From NCBI GenBank assembly GCA_000223315.2, contig AFUS01000004.1, positions 620,001-684,000 of the forward strand: a DNA stretch of 64,000 nucleotides. Direction: 5' to 3'. Numbering within the stretch: the first letter of the stretch is position 1; the number at the start of each line of letters is the position of its first letter. Source of the stretch: Parvimonas sp. oral taxon 393 str. F0440. GTDB lineage: Bacteria; Bacillota; Clostridia; Tissierellales; Peptoniphilaceae. Both the position numbers and the translations under genes were made by a program. Below are positions 8,672 to 19,360 of the stretch, piece after piece. A model generated the notes under the pieces. The model had not been told where the DNA came from. It made no database searches and was given only the letters and a program-made list of their open reading frames with translations.

Positions 8672-11600
8672 ATGGATAAGAGAATTTTTGTTAAGAAGAG
8701 AGATGGATATAATAAGGAAGCTTTAGATCTTAAAAACAATTTAAATATAGAATATAATTTAGGAATAAAAGATTTAGAACTTTATATTATATATGACATT
8801 TACAATATCAATGAAAAACATATGAATTAGCTAAAAATTCAGTTTTTCAGAAGTAATGATTGATGAAGTAGTTGAAAACATAATACTACAAGATGGAAGA
8901 TATTTTGCTTATGAAACATTACCTGCTCAATATGATCAAAGAGCTGATAGTGCAGTTCAATGTGTATCTCTTTTAGATAATAATTCAAAAATTACTGTAA
9001 GAAGCGGAAAACTTATAATTTTTGATAGAGTTTTAAATCAAGATGAAATGGATAAAGTAAAAAATATTTGGTTAATCCTATTGAATCAAGAGTTAAAGAT
9101 ATGAATATTTTGAGTTTTTCAATGAGTTCAGAAATGAAAAAAATGAAAGACTTAAAAGGCTTTTCTTCTTTTTCAAAAGATGAATTAATTGATTTAAAAA
9201 AGAAATGTCTCTAGCGATGAATATTGAGGATTTAATTTTCATTCAAGATTATTTTAGGAATGAAGGAAGAATACCTACTGAAACTGAAATCTACGTTTTA
9301 GACTGCTATTGGAGTGATCATTGTAGACATACAACTTTTGAAACTGTGTTAGATAATATTAAAATTGAATCTGAGCTTTTCCAAAAAGAAATGCAAAATG
9401 CTTTTGATATTTATTTAAATATTAGAAAAGAATTAAATATTACTAAGCCTATAACTCTAATGGATATGGCAAGTATATTCGGTAAATATCATAAAAGAGT
9501 ATTAAATGATCAAAATATAGAGGTTAGTGAAGAAATTAATGCTTGTTCATTTTTTACTGATATTGAAAATAATGGAGAAACAGAAAAATGGTTAATTCAA
9601 TTTAAAAACGAAACACATAATCACCCTACAGAGATTGAACCTTTTGGTGGAGCGAGTACTTGTGTTGGAGGAGCAATTAGAGATCCATTGTCCGGAAGAA
9701 GTTATGTTTATCAAGCAATGAGAGTAACAGGTTGTGGTAATATTTTACAAAAAAGAGAAGAAACTTTGAAGCATAAGTTACCTCAAGTTGATATTTCTAC
9801 AAAAGCCACAAGTGGCTACTCATCTTATGGTAATCAAATTGGACTTGCAACAACTTATGTAAAGGAACTCTATGATGACTCTTATGTTGCTAAACATATG
9901 GAAGTTGGAGCGGTTGTTGGAGCAGTCAAATACGGAGATTTCAAAAGAGAAACTCCTGTTAAAGATGATATTGTAATCTTAATTGGAGGAAGAACAGGTA
10001 GAGACGGTATTCAAGGAGCAAGCGGTTCAAGTTTAATTCATACAAATGATTCTCTTGAAACAGCATCAAGTCAAGTGCAAAAAGGAAATGCCATTGAAGA
10101 GAGAAAAATTCAAAGATTATTTAGAAAACCTGAAGTTACAAAATTGATTAAAAAATGTAATGATTTTGGTGCGGGTGGTGTTTGTGTTGCAATCGGAGAA
10201 TTATCTGATGGAATTGAAATTCATTTAGATAAAGTTTTATTGAAATATGAAGGGTTAAATCCGACAGAAATTGCCACAAGTGAGTCACAAGAACGTATGG
10301 CAATTGTAATATCACCAAATGATTATGAAATTTTTATAAAAGAATGTGAAAAAGAAAATATAGAATATTCTAAAGTAGCAACTATAACCGATAGAAGAAG
10401 ACTAGAGATGTATTATTATGATGATAAGGTTATGGATTTAAGCGCAGACTTTTTGGCAACAAGTGGAGTAAGACAACACTCAAAAGCATTATTATGCGAT
10501 AATAATGGAAGCAATCCTTTTGAAAATAAGCTTATTTCTAAAGAAAATGTATTAAATGAATTATCATCATTAAATGTAGCTTGTCAAAAAGGAATTGCTC
10601 AAAGATTTGATGCTTCAATAGGTGCAACAACCGTATTAATGCCCTTCTCAGGTAAAAATCAATTAACTCCTGTTCAAGCTGGTATTCAGGCATTACCTAC
10701 AATTCATTCAACAAGTGATACAGCTACAATTTTGAGTTATGGATTTATTCCAAAGATATCTCATTACTCACCATTCTTATCAGCTATTTATGCTGTTTTA
10801 GAATCTGTTGCCAAAGTTTATGCTGTTGGTGGAGATAAAAGTAATTTATATTTTTCTTTCCAAGAATATTTTGAAAAACTTGGAAAAGACAGTAAAAAAT
10901 GGGGAAAAGTTACTCAAAGCTTACTAGGAACTATCTATGCTCAAAATGAGATAGGATGTCCAAGTATCGGAGGAAAAGATAGTATGTCTGGAACATTTAA
11001 CGAATTAAATGTCGTTGAAACATTGATATCTTTTGCATGTACTCCTGTTAAAATTAAGAATGTAATTTCTCCGGAATTAAAAACAATTGGAAATTATATA
11101 TATTATGTTCCTATTGTAAAAAATTCGAAAGGATATCCTGAAATTAAGGAAACATTAAAAAGCTATGAACTGATAAATGAACTTATAAAATCAGGTAAAA
11201 TTTTATCAGCATATGTTCAGGAAGAAGGTAGTGTAGTAAGTTCTCTAGTAAAAATGGCAGTTGGAAATGGTTTAGGTTTTACAGTTAATAAGGAAAATAT
11301 TTTAAATTTTGATCCTGCATCAATTGTTGTAGAATCAAATTGTGAATTACATTTTGAAAAAATTGGAATGGTTAGTGAAGAAATATCTATAAATGGAATT
11401 AAATTTGATTATGATGAAATATATAATGCATATACAAAAACATTAGATAAAATCTATCCTTTATATCAAAATTTAGACTGTGGAAATTGTGAAAATTTAT
11501 CTAATTATAAAATTGAAAAAAAATATTTTAAAGAATATATTGAAAATGTAAATGTCTTAATTCCTGTATTTCCTGGAACTAATTGTGAATATGACGTAGA

Positions 11601-12335
11601 AAAAGCATTTATTGACGTAGGTGCTACAACAAAAACTGTTATATTTAGAAACAAAAAGGAAGATGATATTGAAAAGTCAATTGATGAATTGGTAAATGGA
11701 ATAAAAGATGCACACATTATTATGATACCAGGCGGATTTTCAAGTGGAGATGAGCCTGATGGAAGTGCAAAGTTCATAGTAAATGTTTTAAAAAACGAAA
11801 AAGTTAAAGATGCAATTCATAAACATTTAGATGATAAAAATTAATTTTGGGTATTTGTAACGGATTTCAAGCATTAATTAAGTCAGGACTTATACCTTAC
11901 GGAAGAATAAAGTCTTTAACTGAAGATGACTTGACATTATACAGAAATGACAGTTATCATCATATTTCAACAAGTGCTATAACTTGTGTTGCAAATGTGA
12001 ATTCTCCTTGGACTCAAGATTTTGAAATTGGACAATTGCATGAAATTATGTTTAGTCATGGTGAAGGAAAACTTGTTGGAAACAATATTGAGAAATTTAA
12101 GGATTTATGTGCCTTCCAATACTGTGATTTTGAAGGTAATGCAAGTAGCAATGGAAAATTTAATCCTAATGGTTCATTATATGCCATTGAAGGTATGATA
12201 AGTGAAGACGGATTGGTTTTAGGGAAAATGGGACATAGTGAGCGTTATGGAACCGGTTTATATAAAAATAAAACTATAAAAGAAATTCAAAATATATTTG
12301 AAAATGGTGTAAACTATTTTAAAGGAAATAAATAA
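8672..12335 (+). CDS. purL: Phosphoribosylformylglycinamidine synthase, single-chain type, five frameshifts
   Basis: This is the large one-chain FGAM synthase. It has an N-terminal domain, two AIR-synthase-like halves (CYWSDHCRHTTF, ETHNHPTEIEPFGGASTCVGG, IGGKDSMSGTF) and a C-terminal glutaminase (PVFPGTNCEYD, GICNGFQAL with the catalytic Cys, and a His in FSHGEG). It converts FGAR, glutamine and ATP to FGAM. The frame breaks at A5 8814-8818, T5 8843-8847, A6 9059-9064, A6 9195-9200 and A5 11836-11840. One added base at each gives a continuous 1222-residue protein. The start ATG at 8672 follows GGAGG. Five breaks in one required pathway gene argue for sequence error. Confidence 0.92.
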
Positions 12336-12409
12336 TATATATTAGCATAAAATTAATATTTTTATATAAAAATATTGATAATAAAAAAGATTTTTAAGGA
12401 GAATAACAA

Positions 12410-13855
12410 GTGCGTGGAATAAATGAAGAATGTGGAGTTTTTGGTGTCTGGAATCATAAAGATGCTTCAAAGTTAACATATTTTGGACTTCATAGTTTAC
12501 AACATCGAGGACAAGAAGGGGCAGGAATAATTAGTTCTGATGGAGAAAAATTATATAGTTATAGGAATTTAGGATTGGTTTCTGAAGTTTTTAAAGATAA
12601 AGAGCTTTTATATAGTTTAGTTGGGACATCTGCGATAGGACATGTAAGATATGCAACAGCGGGAGATAATAGTGTAAGAAATGTTCAACCATTTCTATTT
12701 GATTTTTATGATATGAGTGTTGCTATTTGTCATAATGGAAATTTAGTAAACGCTAAGAGCTTGAGAGTAGAGTTAGAAAAAAAAGGAGCAATTTTTCATT
12801 CTTCATCAGATACTGAAGTGTTAATTCACTTAATCAGAAGGAGTAAAAAAGAATCTTTCGAAGAAAAACTAAAAGAAAGTTTGAGTAAAATTAAAGGTGG
12901 TTTTACTTATTTAGTTCTAGTTAAGGATACTTTATATGGAGCAGTTGATCCAAATTCTTTAAGACCTCTAGTTATTGGTAAAACAGAAAATGGAACTTAT
13001 GTTATGACGAGCGAAACTTGTGCTATTGATAATATTGGTGTTGAATTTGTCTGCAATGTAAAAGCAGGACAATTGGCTATTATAAATAAAGATGGTCTTA
13101 GAATAGAAAATTACACTACTCCTGATAGAATTTCAATTGCTGCTATGGAATATGTTTATTTTGCAAGACCGGATTCTAATATTGCAGGAATTAATGTTCA
13201 TACTGCAAGAAAAAATACAGGAAGAACTCTTGCAAGAGAATGCCCTGCAGATGCAGATATAGTTGTTGGTGTACCTAATTCTTCACTTTCTGCAGCAAGT
13301 GGATTTGCAGAAGAAAGTGGTTTGCCTTATGAAATGGGATTGATTAAAAATCAATATATTGCAAGAACTTTTATTCAGCCTACTCAGGAGCTTAGAGAGC
13401 AAGGTGTAAGAATGAAATTATCTGCGGTTAAAGGGGTTGTTAAAGGAAAAAGAGTTGTTATGGTTGATGATTCAATAGTTAGAGGTACAACATGTAAAAG
13501 AATTGTTAAACTTTTAAAAGATGCAGGAGCATCTGAAGTTCATGTTAGAATTGCATCTCCTCCTTTTGCATTTCCTAGTTTTTATGGAATAGATATTTCT
13601 ACTTCAAGAGAACTTATTGCAGCTAATAAAACATTGGAAGAAATAAAAGAAATAATAGGAGCTGATTCATTAGGGTATTTGAGTGAGCAAGGACTTGTAG
13701 ATTCAATAGGTCTTAAATTTGATGCTCCATATAATGGATTATGTATGGATTGCTTTAATGGAGACTATCCTGCAGGATTGTACGATTATGAAGAGGATTT
13801 TAATAATTCTTTAACTGATATTCAAAGAAGAATTTTAGAAAGAAAAAATAAATAA
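12410..13855 (+). CDS. purF: Amidophosphoribosyltransferase
   Basis: PurF makes phosphoribosylamine from PRPP and glutamine, the committed step. It starts with GTG after AAGGAG and reads [12 protein letters not shown]. Cys8 would become the N-terminal catalytic cysteine after removal of a 7-residue propeptide, as in Bacillus PurF. The PRPP loop is [17 protein letters not shown]. Cysteines in VCNVK, ARECPAD and GLCMDCF match the [4Fe-4S] ligand pattern of the oxygen-sensitive Bacillus-type enzyme. It is 481 residues long and intact. Because PRPP is its substrate, control of the operon by a PRPP riboswitch makes sense. Confidence 0.97.
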   Translation: MRGINEECGVFGVWNHKDASKLTYFGLHSLQHRGQEGAGIISSDGEKLYSYRNLGLVSEVFKDKELLYSLVGTSAIGHVRYATAGDNSVRNVQPFLFDFYDMSVAICHNGNLVNAKSLRVELEKKGAIFHSSSDTEVLIHLIRRSKKESFEEKLKESLSKIKGGFTYLVLVKDTLYGAVDPNSLRPLVIGKTENGTYVMTSETCAIDNIGVEFVCNVKAGQLAIINKDGLRIENYTTPDRISIAAMEYVYFARPDSNIAGINVHTARKNTGRTLARECPADADIVVGVPNSSLSAASGFAEESGLPYEMGLIKNQYIARTFIQPTQELREQGVRMKLSAVKGVVKGKRVVMVDDSIVRGTTCKRIVKLLKDAGASEVHVRIASPPFAFPSFYGIDISTSRELIAANKTLEEIKEIIGADSLGYLSEQGLVDSIGLKFDAPYNGLCMDCFNGDYPAGLYDYEEDFNNSLTDIQRRILERKNK

Positions 13856-13883
13856 TTTTAAATAATTTAAGGAAAGGTAAATT

Positions 13884-14507
13884 ATGTTGAATATAGCTGT
13901 TTTTATTTCCGGTGGAGGAACAAATTTACAAGCCATAATTGATGCTGTCAAAGAAAATAAAATTAATGGAAAGATAAAATTGGTTTTTTCAAACAGAAAA
14001 AATGCTTATGGGCTAATAAGAGCACAAAGTGAAAGTATCTATACATTTTATTTGAATAGAAAGAACTTTTTTAGTAATGAAGAATATGATGAAAGAATAC
14101 TTGAAGAGCTAGAAATAAATAACATTGATTTGATTGTACTTGCAGGTTATTTGAATATTTTATCTTCAAAGTTGGTTTCAAAGTATTCAAATAGAATTAT
14201 AAATATTCATCCATCTTTGATTCCTTCTTTTTGCGGAGACGGATTTTATGGAGAAAATGTTCATAAGGCAGTTATAAAATCAGGTGTTAAATTTACCGGA
14301 GCTACAACACATTTTGTTGATGAAAATGTAGACACCGGAGCTATAATATTGCAAGATGTTGTTCCGGTTTTTATAAATGATGACTTTGAAACTGTTGCTA
14401 AAAGGGTTTTAGAAATAGAACATGAAATATTGGTGAAGACAGTAAAGGCATTTTGTGATAATAAGATTGTTTTTAAAGATAATAGAGCATTCATAGTGGA
14501 GGAATAA
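13884..14507 (+). CDS. purN: Phosphoribosylglycinamide formyltransferase
   Basis: PurN transfers a formyl group from 10-formyl-THF to GAR. The N-terminal ISGGGTNLQAIIDA loop binds the phosphate. The catalytic Asn and His are in IINIHPSLIPSF and the Asp is in HFVDENVDTGAII. At 207 residues it is full length. A ribosome binding site (AAGGAAAGG) precedes the ATG, and the stop is one base from the purH start, so the two are translationally linked. Confidence 0.96.
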   Translation: MLNIAVFISGGGTNLQAIIDAVKENKINGKIKLVFSNRKNAYGLIRAQSESIYTFYLNRKNFFSNEEYDERILEELEINNIDLIVLAGYLNILSSKLVSKYSNRIINIHPSLIPSFCGDGFYGENVHKAVIKSGVKFTGATTHFVDENVDTGAIILQDVVPVFINDDFETVAKRVLEIEHEILVKTVKAFCDNKIVFKDNRAFIVEE

Positions 14508-14508
14508 G

Positions 14509-16038
14509 ATGTCAAAAAGAGTGTTAATAAGTGTTTTTGAAAAAGAAAATATTGTTGAATTTGCAAGTGAACTTGTAAAATTAGGATGGGAAATTATTTC
14601 AACTGGAGGAACTTATAAAATTTTAAAAGAAAGTGGACTTAATGTTATTGAAGTTGATGAAGTAACTAATTTCAAGGAAATTTTAAATGGTCGTGTTAAG
14701 ACTTTACATCCATTTATACATGGTGGAATTTTATATAAACGTAATGAACAAAGTCATGTTGAAACGGTTGATAATCTTGGTATTTCTTCAATAGATATGG
14801 TTGTAAACAATTTATATCCTTTTGAAAAAGTTTTAAATAGTGAAAATAAAACACATGAAGATTTAATTGAGAATATTGATATAGGTGGACCGTCAATGAT
14901 TAGAGCTGCTGCTAAAAACTATAACGATGTATCTATTGTTGTTGATCCTAAAGATTATTCTGAGATTATTGAAAGATTGAAGGAAGATAAATTGGATAAA
15001 GATTTTAGATTGTATCTATCTTGTAAGGCTTTTAATTATACTGCATACTATGATGCTTTGATTTCATCTTATTTCAATGATTTATTGAATATTGATTTTC
15101 CAGAAAAATTAACAATGACTTATAAAAAAGTTAATGATTTGAGATATGGGGAAAACCCGCATCAAAATGCTTCTTTTTACGAAAAAGTATATGTTAAGGA
15201 TGATGAAAAAGCTGATTTCAAGCAATTACATGGAAAAGAATTGTCATATAATAACTTAACTGATATGTACTCAGCTATTAAAATTGTTAAAGAATTTGAT
15301 GAACCTTGTGTAGTTGCGGTCAAACATAACAATCCTTGTGGACTTGCAATTTCAGATAATATTGATGATGCTTACGATAAGGCTTATGCTTGTGATTCAG
15401 TTTCGATTTTTGGAGGAATTATTGCTTTAAATAGAGAAGTGACTAAATATATAGCAGAAAAGATTAATAGTTTTTTTGTAGAAATTGTAATTGCAAATAA
15501 ATTTTCTAAAGAAGCTATAGAAATTTTAACTCAAAAGAAAAATATTAGATTAATTGAAGTAGGAAATATTTCAGATTTCAAACTTCCAAAAACAACAATA
15601 AAAGAAGTTTTAAATGGTATTGTTGTTCAAGACTATGATAATATTTTATTTAAAGAAAATTTAAAAGTTGTTACAAAGAGAAAACCAACTGAAGAAGAGT
15701 TAAAAAATTTAATTTTCGGTTTTAAAGCTTGTAAAACAGTTTCTTCAAATGGAATAGTAATAGTAAAAAATAATGCTACTATTGGAATAGGACAAGGAGA
15801 AGTTAGACGTTCTTGGGCTGTTGAAGAAGGATTGGAAAGATCAAAAGAAAATCTTAAAGATGCAGTTTTAGCATCAGATGCATTCTTTTTCGAAGATACT
15901 GTTGAATTATTAAAAGAGAATGGAATTAAAGCAGTAATTCAACCGGGGGGTTCTATAAAGGATGAGAACGTAATAAAATTATGTGATGAATACGGCATAG
16001 CAATGGTACTTACATCTACAAGGCATTTTAGACATTAG
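14509..16038 (+). CDS. purH: Bifunctional AICAR transformylase / IMP cyclohydrolase
   Basis: PurH performs the last two steps to IMP. The N-terminal cyclohydrolase domain (about 1-190) shows STGGTYKILKESG, GRVKTLHPFIHGG and NIDIGGPSMIRAAAKN. The C-terminal transformylase domain shows LRYGENPHQNASFY, VAVKHNNPCGLA and SDAFFFED. It is 509 residues long and intact. The GTGGAGG site lies inside the end of purN, so the genes are coupled. Formyl donors come from the one-carbon pool that GlyA supplies. Confidence 0.97.
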   Translation: MSKRVLISVFEKENIVEFASELVKLGWEIISTGGTYKILKESGLNVIEVDEVTNFKEILNGRVKTLHPFIHGGILYKRNEQSHVETVDNLGISSIDMVVNNLYPFEKVLNSENKTHEDLIENIDIGGPSMIRAAAKNYNDVSIVVDPKDYSEIIERLKEDKLDKDFRLYLSCKAFNYTAYYDALISSYFNDLLNIDFPEKLTMTYKKVNDLRYGENPHQNASFYEKVYVKDDEKADFKQLHGKELSYNNLTDMYSAIKIVKEFDEPCVVAVKHNNPCGLAISDNIDDAYDKAYACDSVSIFGGIIALNREVTKYIAEKINSFFVEIVIANKFSKEAIEILTQKKNIRLIEVGNISDFKLPKTTIKEVLNGIVVQDYDNILFKENLKVVTKRKPTEEELKNLIFGFKACKTVSSNGIVIVKNNATIGIGQGEVRRSWAVEEGLERSKENLKDAVLASDAFFFEDTVELLKENGIKAVIQPGGSIKDENVIKLCDEYGIAMVLTSTRHFRH

Positions 16039-16047
16039 GAGGAAGTC

Positions 16048-17289
16048 ATGAAAGTTTTAGTTATTGGTAATGGTGGAAGAGAAGATGCTATTTGTAAAAA
16101 AATATCTGAAAGTAATAAATGTACTGAACTCTTTTGTTCAAAAGGTAATGCAGGAACTCTTAGATATGCTAAAAATGTCGAATTAAATACAAATGAAGAA
16201 ATTTTTGAATTTTCAAAGAATAATGATATTGATTTAGTAGTTGTAGGACCGGAAGCTCCGCTTTGTGAAGGTATTGTTGATTTTTTTAAAGGTAGTAATA
16301 TAAGAGTTTTTGGAGCTGATAAAAAAAGTGCAAGACTTGAAGGTAGTAAAGATTTTGCAAAAGAATTTATGAAAAAATATGATGTTCCAACTGCAAAATA
16401 TGAAACTATAAAATCGATAGAAGAAGGAAAAAAAGCTATTGAGAATTTTTCATATCCAATAGTTATAAAGGCTGATGGACTTTGTGCAGGAAAAGGTGTT
16501 AGAATTTGTAATACTAAAGACGAAGTTTTAGATTATTTCAAAGAACTTTTTGAAGATAAGATTTTTGGAAAAGAAGGAACCACAGTTGTTATTGAAGAAT
16601 TTTTAAAAGGGAAAGAAGCTTCTTTACTTTGTTTTGTATCTAAAGGAAATTTAATTCCTATGGAAAGTGCAAGAGACTATAAGAGAATTTTTGATAATGA
16701 TGAAGGTGAAAATACAGGAGGTGTAGGCTGTTATTCGCCAAGTGAGTTATTTAATGAAGAATTAAAATTAAAAATTGAAAAAACTTTAGAAAAAATTTCA
16801 AATGGATTAAAAAACGAGCATTTAGAATATTCAGGAATACTTTTTATTGGATTTATGATTGATGAAGATGCTAAAGTATTGGAATTTAATGTAAGGTTTG
16901 GAGATCCTGAAACGGAAGTAGTTTTACCTAGAATGGAAAGTGATTTACTCTTAGCTATAGAAAAATCTTTAGATGGCAGTTTAGAAAAAGAAGATTTAAA
17001 ATGGAAAAAAGAAAAATGCTTAACAGTTATTTTAACTTCTAGAGGTTATCCTAAAAATTATGAAAAAGGAAAAGAGATATCTGGAATAGATTTAGTTGAC
17101 AAAGATATTTATGTTTATCATAATAATACTAAGGTTAATGGAAGTAAAATATTGACTGATGGAGGTAGAGTTTTATCAGTTACTGCGCTTGGTAACAGCT
17201 ATGATGAAATCAGAGAAAAAGTTTATAAAAACATTGAAAAAATATCATTTGAAACAAAACAATATAGAAAAGATATCGGAAAAATGTAG
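16048..17289 (+). CDS. purD: Phosphoribosylamine-glycine ligase (GAR synthetase)
   Basis: PurD ligates glycine to phosphoribosylamine using ATP. It has an N-terminal VIGNGGREDAIC motif, the ATP-grasp segment PIVIKADGLCAGKGV and the C-terminal EFNVRFGDPETEVVLPR. It is 413 residues long and intact, and begins nine bases after purH with AGGAGG. It closes the purine operon. Glycine consumed here competes with the glycine reductase encoded further on. purK, purB and purA are not in this window. Confidence 0.97.
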   Translation: MKVLVIGNGGREDAICKKISESNKCTELFCSKGNAGTLRYAKNVELNTNEEIFEFSKNNDIDLVVVGPEAPLCEGIVDFFKGSNIRVFGADKKSARLEGSKDFAKEFMKKYDVPTAKYETIKSIEEGKKAIENFSYPIVIKADGLCAGKGVRICNTKDEVLDYFKELFEDKIFGKEGTTVVIEEFLKGKEASLLCFVSKGNLIPMESARDYKRIFDNDEGENTGGVGCYSPSELFNEELKLKIEKTLEKISNGLKNEHLEYSGILFIGFMIDEDAKVLEFNVRFGDPETEVVLPRMESDLLLAIEKSLDGSLEKEDLKWKKEKCLTVILTSRGYPKNYEKGKEISGIDLVDKDIYVYHNNTKVNGSKILTDGGRVLSVTALGNSYDEIREKVYKNIEKISFETKQYRKDIGKM

Positions 17290-17305
17290 CATTCTATAAA
17301 TCTCT

Positions 17306-17354
17306 AAAAAATATATGTGATTTTTTAAGTAAAAACTTTACATATATTTTTTTT
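17306..17354 (+). terminator. Terminator of the purine operon
   Basis: AAATATATGT (from about 17309) pairs with ACATATATTT (17340-17349) and a T8-rich tail follows. The -35 box of the rpsF promoter lies inside the right arm. Confidence 0.65.
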
Positions 17355-17364
17355 GTGATATAAT
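17337..17364 (+). promoter_or_regulatory. Promoter of rpsF-ssb-rpsR
   Basis: TTTACA at 17337-17342, 16-base spacer, TATAAT at 17359-17364 with TG one base before it (extended -10). Confidence 0.75.
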
Positions 17365-17376
17365 ATATCGGTAAAT

Positions 17377-17411
17377 CCTTGCTCGATAAAAAGAGCCAGA
17401 GACCATAAGGA
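17377..17411 (+). promoter_or_regulatory. Possible autoregulatory leader of rpsF
   Basis: A hairpin GCTC (17381-17384) / GAGC (17393-17396) is flanked by CCTT (17377-17380), which can pair with AAGG (17407-17410) in the ribosome binding site. Bacterial rpsF leaders are often bound by the S6:S18 pair. The position fits, but I cannot confirm the consensus by eye. Confidence 0.35.
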
Positions 17412-17421
17412 GGTGAATGTA

Positions 17422-17706
17422 ATGAGAAAATATGAAGGAGTTTTTATTTTCAAACCAAATTTAGAAGATGAAGTAAGAAACCAAGCATTTGATAGAATTA
17501 AAGCTGCTATTGAAGCTAATGGAACTATTACAGAAATTAACGAATGGGGAAATAGAAAACTTGCTTATGAAATTAACTACATTAGAGAAGGATATTATAT
17601 TATAGTTAATTTTGAAGCTGCTGCTGAAGTAGTTGCTGAAGTAGAAAGAAGATCAAGAATATCTGATGCTGTCATTAGATATATGGTTGTTAAGCAAGAA
17701 GCTTAG
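17422..17706 (+). CDS. rpsF: Small ribosomal subunit protein bS6
   Basis: bS6 (94 residues) reads MRKYEGVFIFKPNLEDEVR, with the typical central NEWGNRKLAYEINYIREGYY. It binds 16S rRNA with bS18 in the platform of the 30S subunit. The ATG at 17422 follows AAGGAGGTGAATGTA; the in-frame GTG at 17413 lies within the ribosome binding site. The order rpsF-ssb-rpsR is the conserved Firmicutes arrangement. Confidence 0.97.
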   Translation: MRKYEGVFIFKPNLEDEVRNQAFDRIKAAIEANGTITEINEWGNRKLAYEINYIREGYYIIVNFEAAAEVVAEVERRSRISDAVIRYMVVKQEA

Positions 17707-17718
17707 TGGAGGAACTTT

Positions 17719-18170
17719 ATGAATAGTGTAATTTTAATAGGTAGATTAATTAAGGATCCAGAATTAAGATATACTCAAACATCTAGTAGCAGTTATGCTA
17801 GATTTACCATTGCAGTAGATAAGGGAATGTCTAAAGAAAAAAACAAGAATTAGAAGCTAAAGGTCAACAAACTGCTGATTTTATAAATATAGTAGTTTGG
17901 GGAAAACAAGCTGAAAATTGCCAAAAATATCTGCAAAAAGGTAGAAATGTAGCAATTCAAGGTAGACTTCAATCTGGAAGTTTTACTGCTCAAGATGGAA
18001 CTAGAAGATTTGTTACAGAAGTTTGGGCTGAAAGAGTTCAGTTTATTGACTGGGGAGATAGAGTTCAAAAATCTGCTACAACACAAGGATTTGGTTCATT
18101 TGATACAGGTATGGATGATGGATTCGATTTACCTTTTCAAGATGCATCAGATGAAGAAATTCCATTTTAA
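17719..18170 (+). CDS. ssb: Single-stranded DNA-binding protein, one frameshift
   Basis: SSB coats single-stranded DNA in replication and repair. It starts [20 protein letters not shown] with the OB fold (FTIAVDKG, then [16 protein letters not shown] and [12 protein letters not shown]). It ends in the acidic partner-binding tip DEEIPF. The frame breaks in the A7 run 17837-17843; one extra A gives [14 protein letters not shown] and a 150-residue protein. Because ssb is required, the break is almost certainly an error in the sequence. It sits between rpsF and rpsR with GGAGG before its ATG. Confidence 0.95.
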
Positions 18171-18190
18171 TTTTTAAAGGAGACAAAAAT

Positions 18191-18415
18191 ATGCAAAGAA
18201 AATTTAGACCAAGAAAAAAAGTTGTTGCATATTTCTCAGATAACAGTAAACCACTTGATTATAAAGATGTAAACACTCTAAAGAAATTTATTAGCGAAAG
18301 AGGTAAGATTTTACCAAGAAGAGTGACTGGTGCTACTGCTAAACAACAAAGAGAAATTACAGCAGCTATAAAAAAAGCTAGACAAGTTGCGCTATTACCA
18401 TATAGTGCAGAATAA
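18191..18415 (+). CDS. rpsR: Small ribosomal subunit protein bS18
   Basis: bS18 (74 residues) has the conserved [20 protein letters not shown] and [19 protein letters not shown] segments. It has no cysteines, so it is the zinc-free form. It pairs with bS6 in the 30S platform. AAAGGAG precedes the ATG and a strong terminator follows. Confidence 0.97.
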   Translation: MQRKFRPRKKVVAYFSDNSKPLDYKDVNTLKKFISERGKILPRRVTGATAKQQREITAAIKKARQVALLPYSAE

Positions 18416-18423
18416 TAGATATT

Positions 18424-18450
18424 AAGGGGAGATGAAGTCTCCCTTTTTTA
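18424..18450 (+). terminator. Terminator after rpsR
   Basis: AGGGGAGA pairs with TCTCCCT across a short loop, followed by T6. Confidence 0.9.
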
Positions 18451-18486
18451 TTGTGATAATGGCACTTAATATTATTAGGAGAAGTT

Positions 18487-18906
18487 ATGAATACGAAAAA
18501 AAGAAATTTATTTATTATTGCAGGACTATTATGGTTATTTGCAGGAATAATGGTTATGAAAGTTGGAATACCTTTTTTAGTTAGTGATGATAAAATGTTC
18601 ATATTTGGATTATTGGGAGCAATAGCTATATTTTTAATATTTTACATAATGATATTTTCAAAATATGTACATAAGCACAAAAATAGGATTTTAAATGATA
18701 AAAGAGAACTAATGAAAATTTGGGAGTTTTTTGATAAAACAAGTTATATTTTGATGATCTCAATGATGACTTTTGGAATGGTATTAAGATTTAGTGGTTT
18801 GTTACCAAATTTTTTCTTTGAATTCTTCTATACAGGATTAGGATTTGCACTATCACTAAGCGGAATTTCATTTTTATTTTTAGCTTATAAATATATTGAT
18901 ATTTAA
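18487..18906 (+). CDS. Small four-helix membrane protein of unknown function
   Basis: The 139-residue product has four hydrophobic segments, at about residues 9-28, 38-58, 90-108 and 115-135. A basic cytoplasmic loop (KYVHKHKNRILNDKRELMK) lies between the second and third. AGGAG precedes the ATG. No enzymatic motif is visible and I do not recognise the family. It stands between the ribosomal operon terminator and the promoter of the XRE gene, so it may be read from its own weak promoter or by read-through. Confidence 0.75.
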   Translation: MNTKKRNLFIIAGLLWLFAGIMVMKVGIPFLVSDDKMFIFGLLGAIAIFLIFYIMIFSKYVHKHKNRILNDKRELMKIWEFFDKTSYILMISMMTFGMVLRFSGLLPNFFFEFFYTGLGFALSLSGISFLFLAYKYIDI

Positions 18907-18911
18907 ATCAA

Positions 18912-18940
18912 TTGACTTTTAAAACTATTAATGATAAAAT
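18912..18940 (+). promoter_or_regulatory. Promoter of the XRE regulator gene
   Basis: TTGACT at 18912-18917, 17-base spacer, TAAAAT at 18935-18940. Confidence 0.6.
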
Positions 18941-18996
18941 GAATGTATAATAAGACTTTAATTTGATAATATGCTTATTGAGAAAGAGGTGAGCTT

Positions 18997-19224
18997 ATGA
19001 ATAATAAATTATCCGTAAAGAATAATGTTGAAAAATTTAGAGTTGAAAAGGAATTTTCACAAAGGGAATTAGCTAATTTGATTGGAGTTTCAACTGATAT
19101 TATCGTTTCAATAGAAAATGGAAGTTTAATTCCTGACATAAGACTTGCTCTTACCATATCTACTGCATTAAATAAAAAATTTGGAGAGGTTTTCTTCTTC
19201 AATATTGATTGTAAAATATTTTAA
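18997..19224 (+). CDS. Small XRE-family helix-turn-helix protein
   Basis: The 75-residue protein is essentially one HTH_3 domain, with FSQRELANLIGVSTDIIVSI as the helix-turn-helix and NGSLIPDIRLALTISTALNK as the following helices. It resembles the stand-alone regulators of the YgzD/Cro-like group. AGAGGTGAG precedes the ATG. It is monocistronic, with its own promoter and terminator. No toxin or partner gene is adjacent, so an orphan housekeeping regulator is more likely than an antitoxin. Confidence 0.88.
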   Translation: MNNKLSVKNNVEKFRVEKEFSQRELANLIGVSTDIIVSIENGSLIPDIRLALTISTALNKKFGEVFFFNIDCKIF

Positions 19225-19226
19225 CT

Positions 19227-19256
19227 AAAGTACACTCGCATGAGTGTATTTTTTAT
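19227..19256 (+). terminator. Terminator after the XRE gene
   Basis: TACACTC pairs with GAGTGTA around GCAT, followed by T6. Confidence 0.88.
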
Positions 19257-19360
19257 ATAATAATAATTTTTAAAGTGTCTCTGATAAATAGCTTAGATTA
19301 TATTTGTTTTTATATATTATTTTATGATACAATTAAACTAGTATAAATTAAGGAGTTTTT

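Noticed and set aside
8856-9104. An independent small gene (such as purS) before a split purL
   Set aside because: Its sequence continues the N-terminal domain of single-chain PurL on both sides once single bases are restored in nearby A and T runs. It is not a PurS-type gene.
18997-19224. An antitoxin of a toxin-antitoxin pair
   Set aside because: No partner gene lies on either side; it has its own promoter and terminator.
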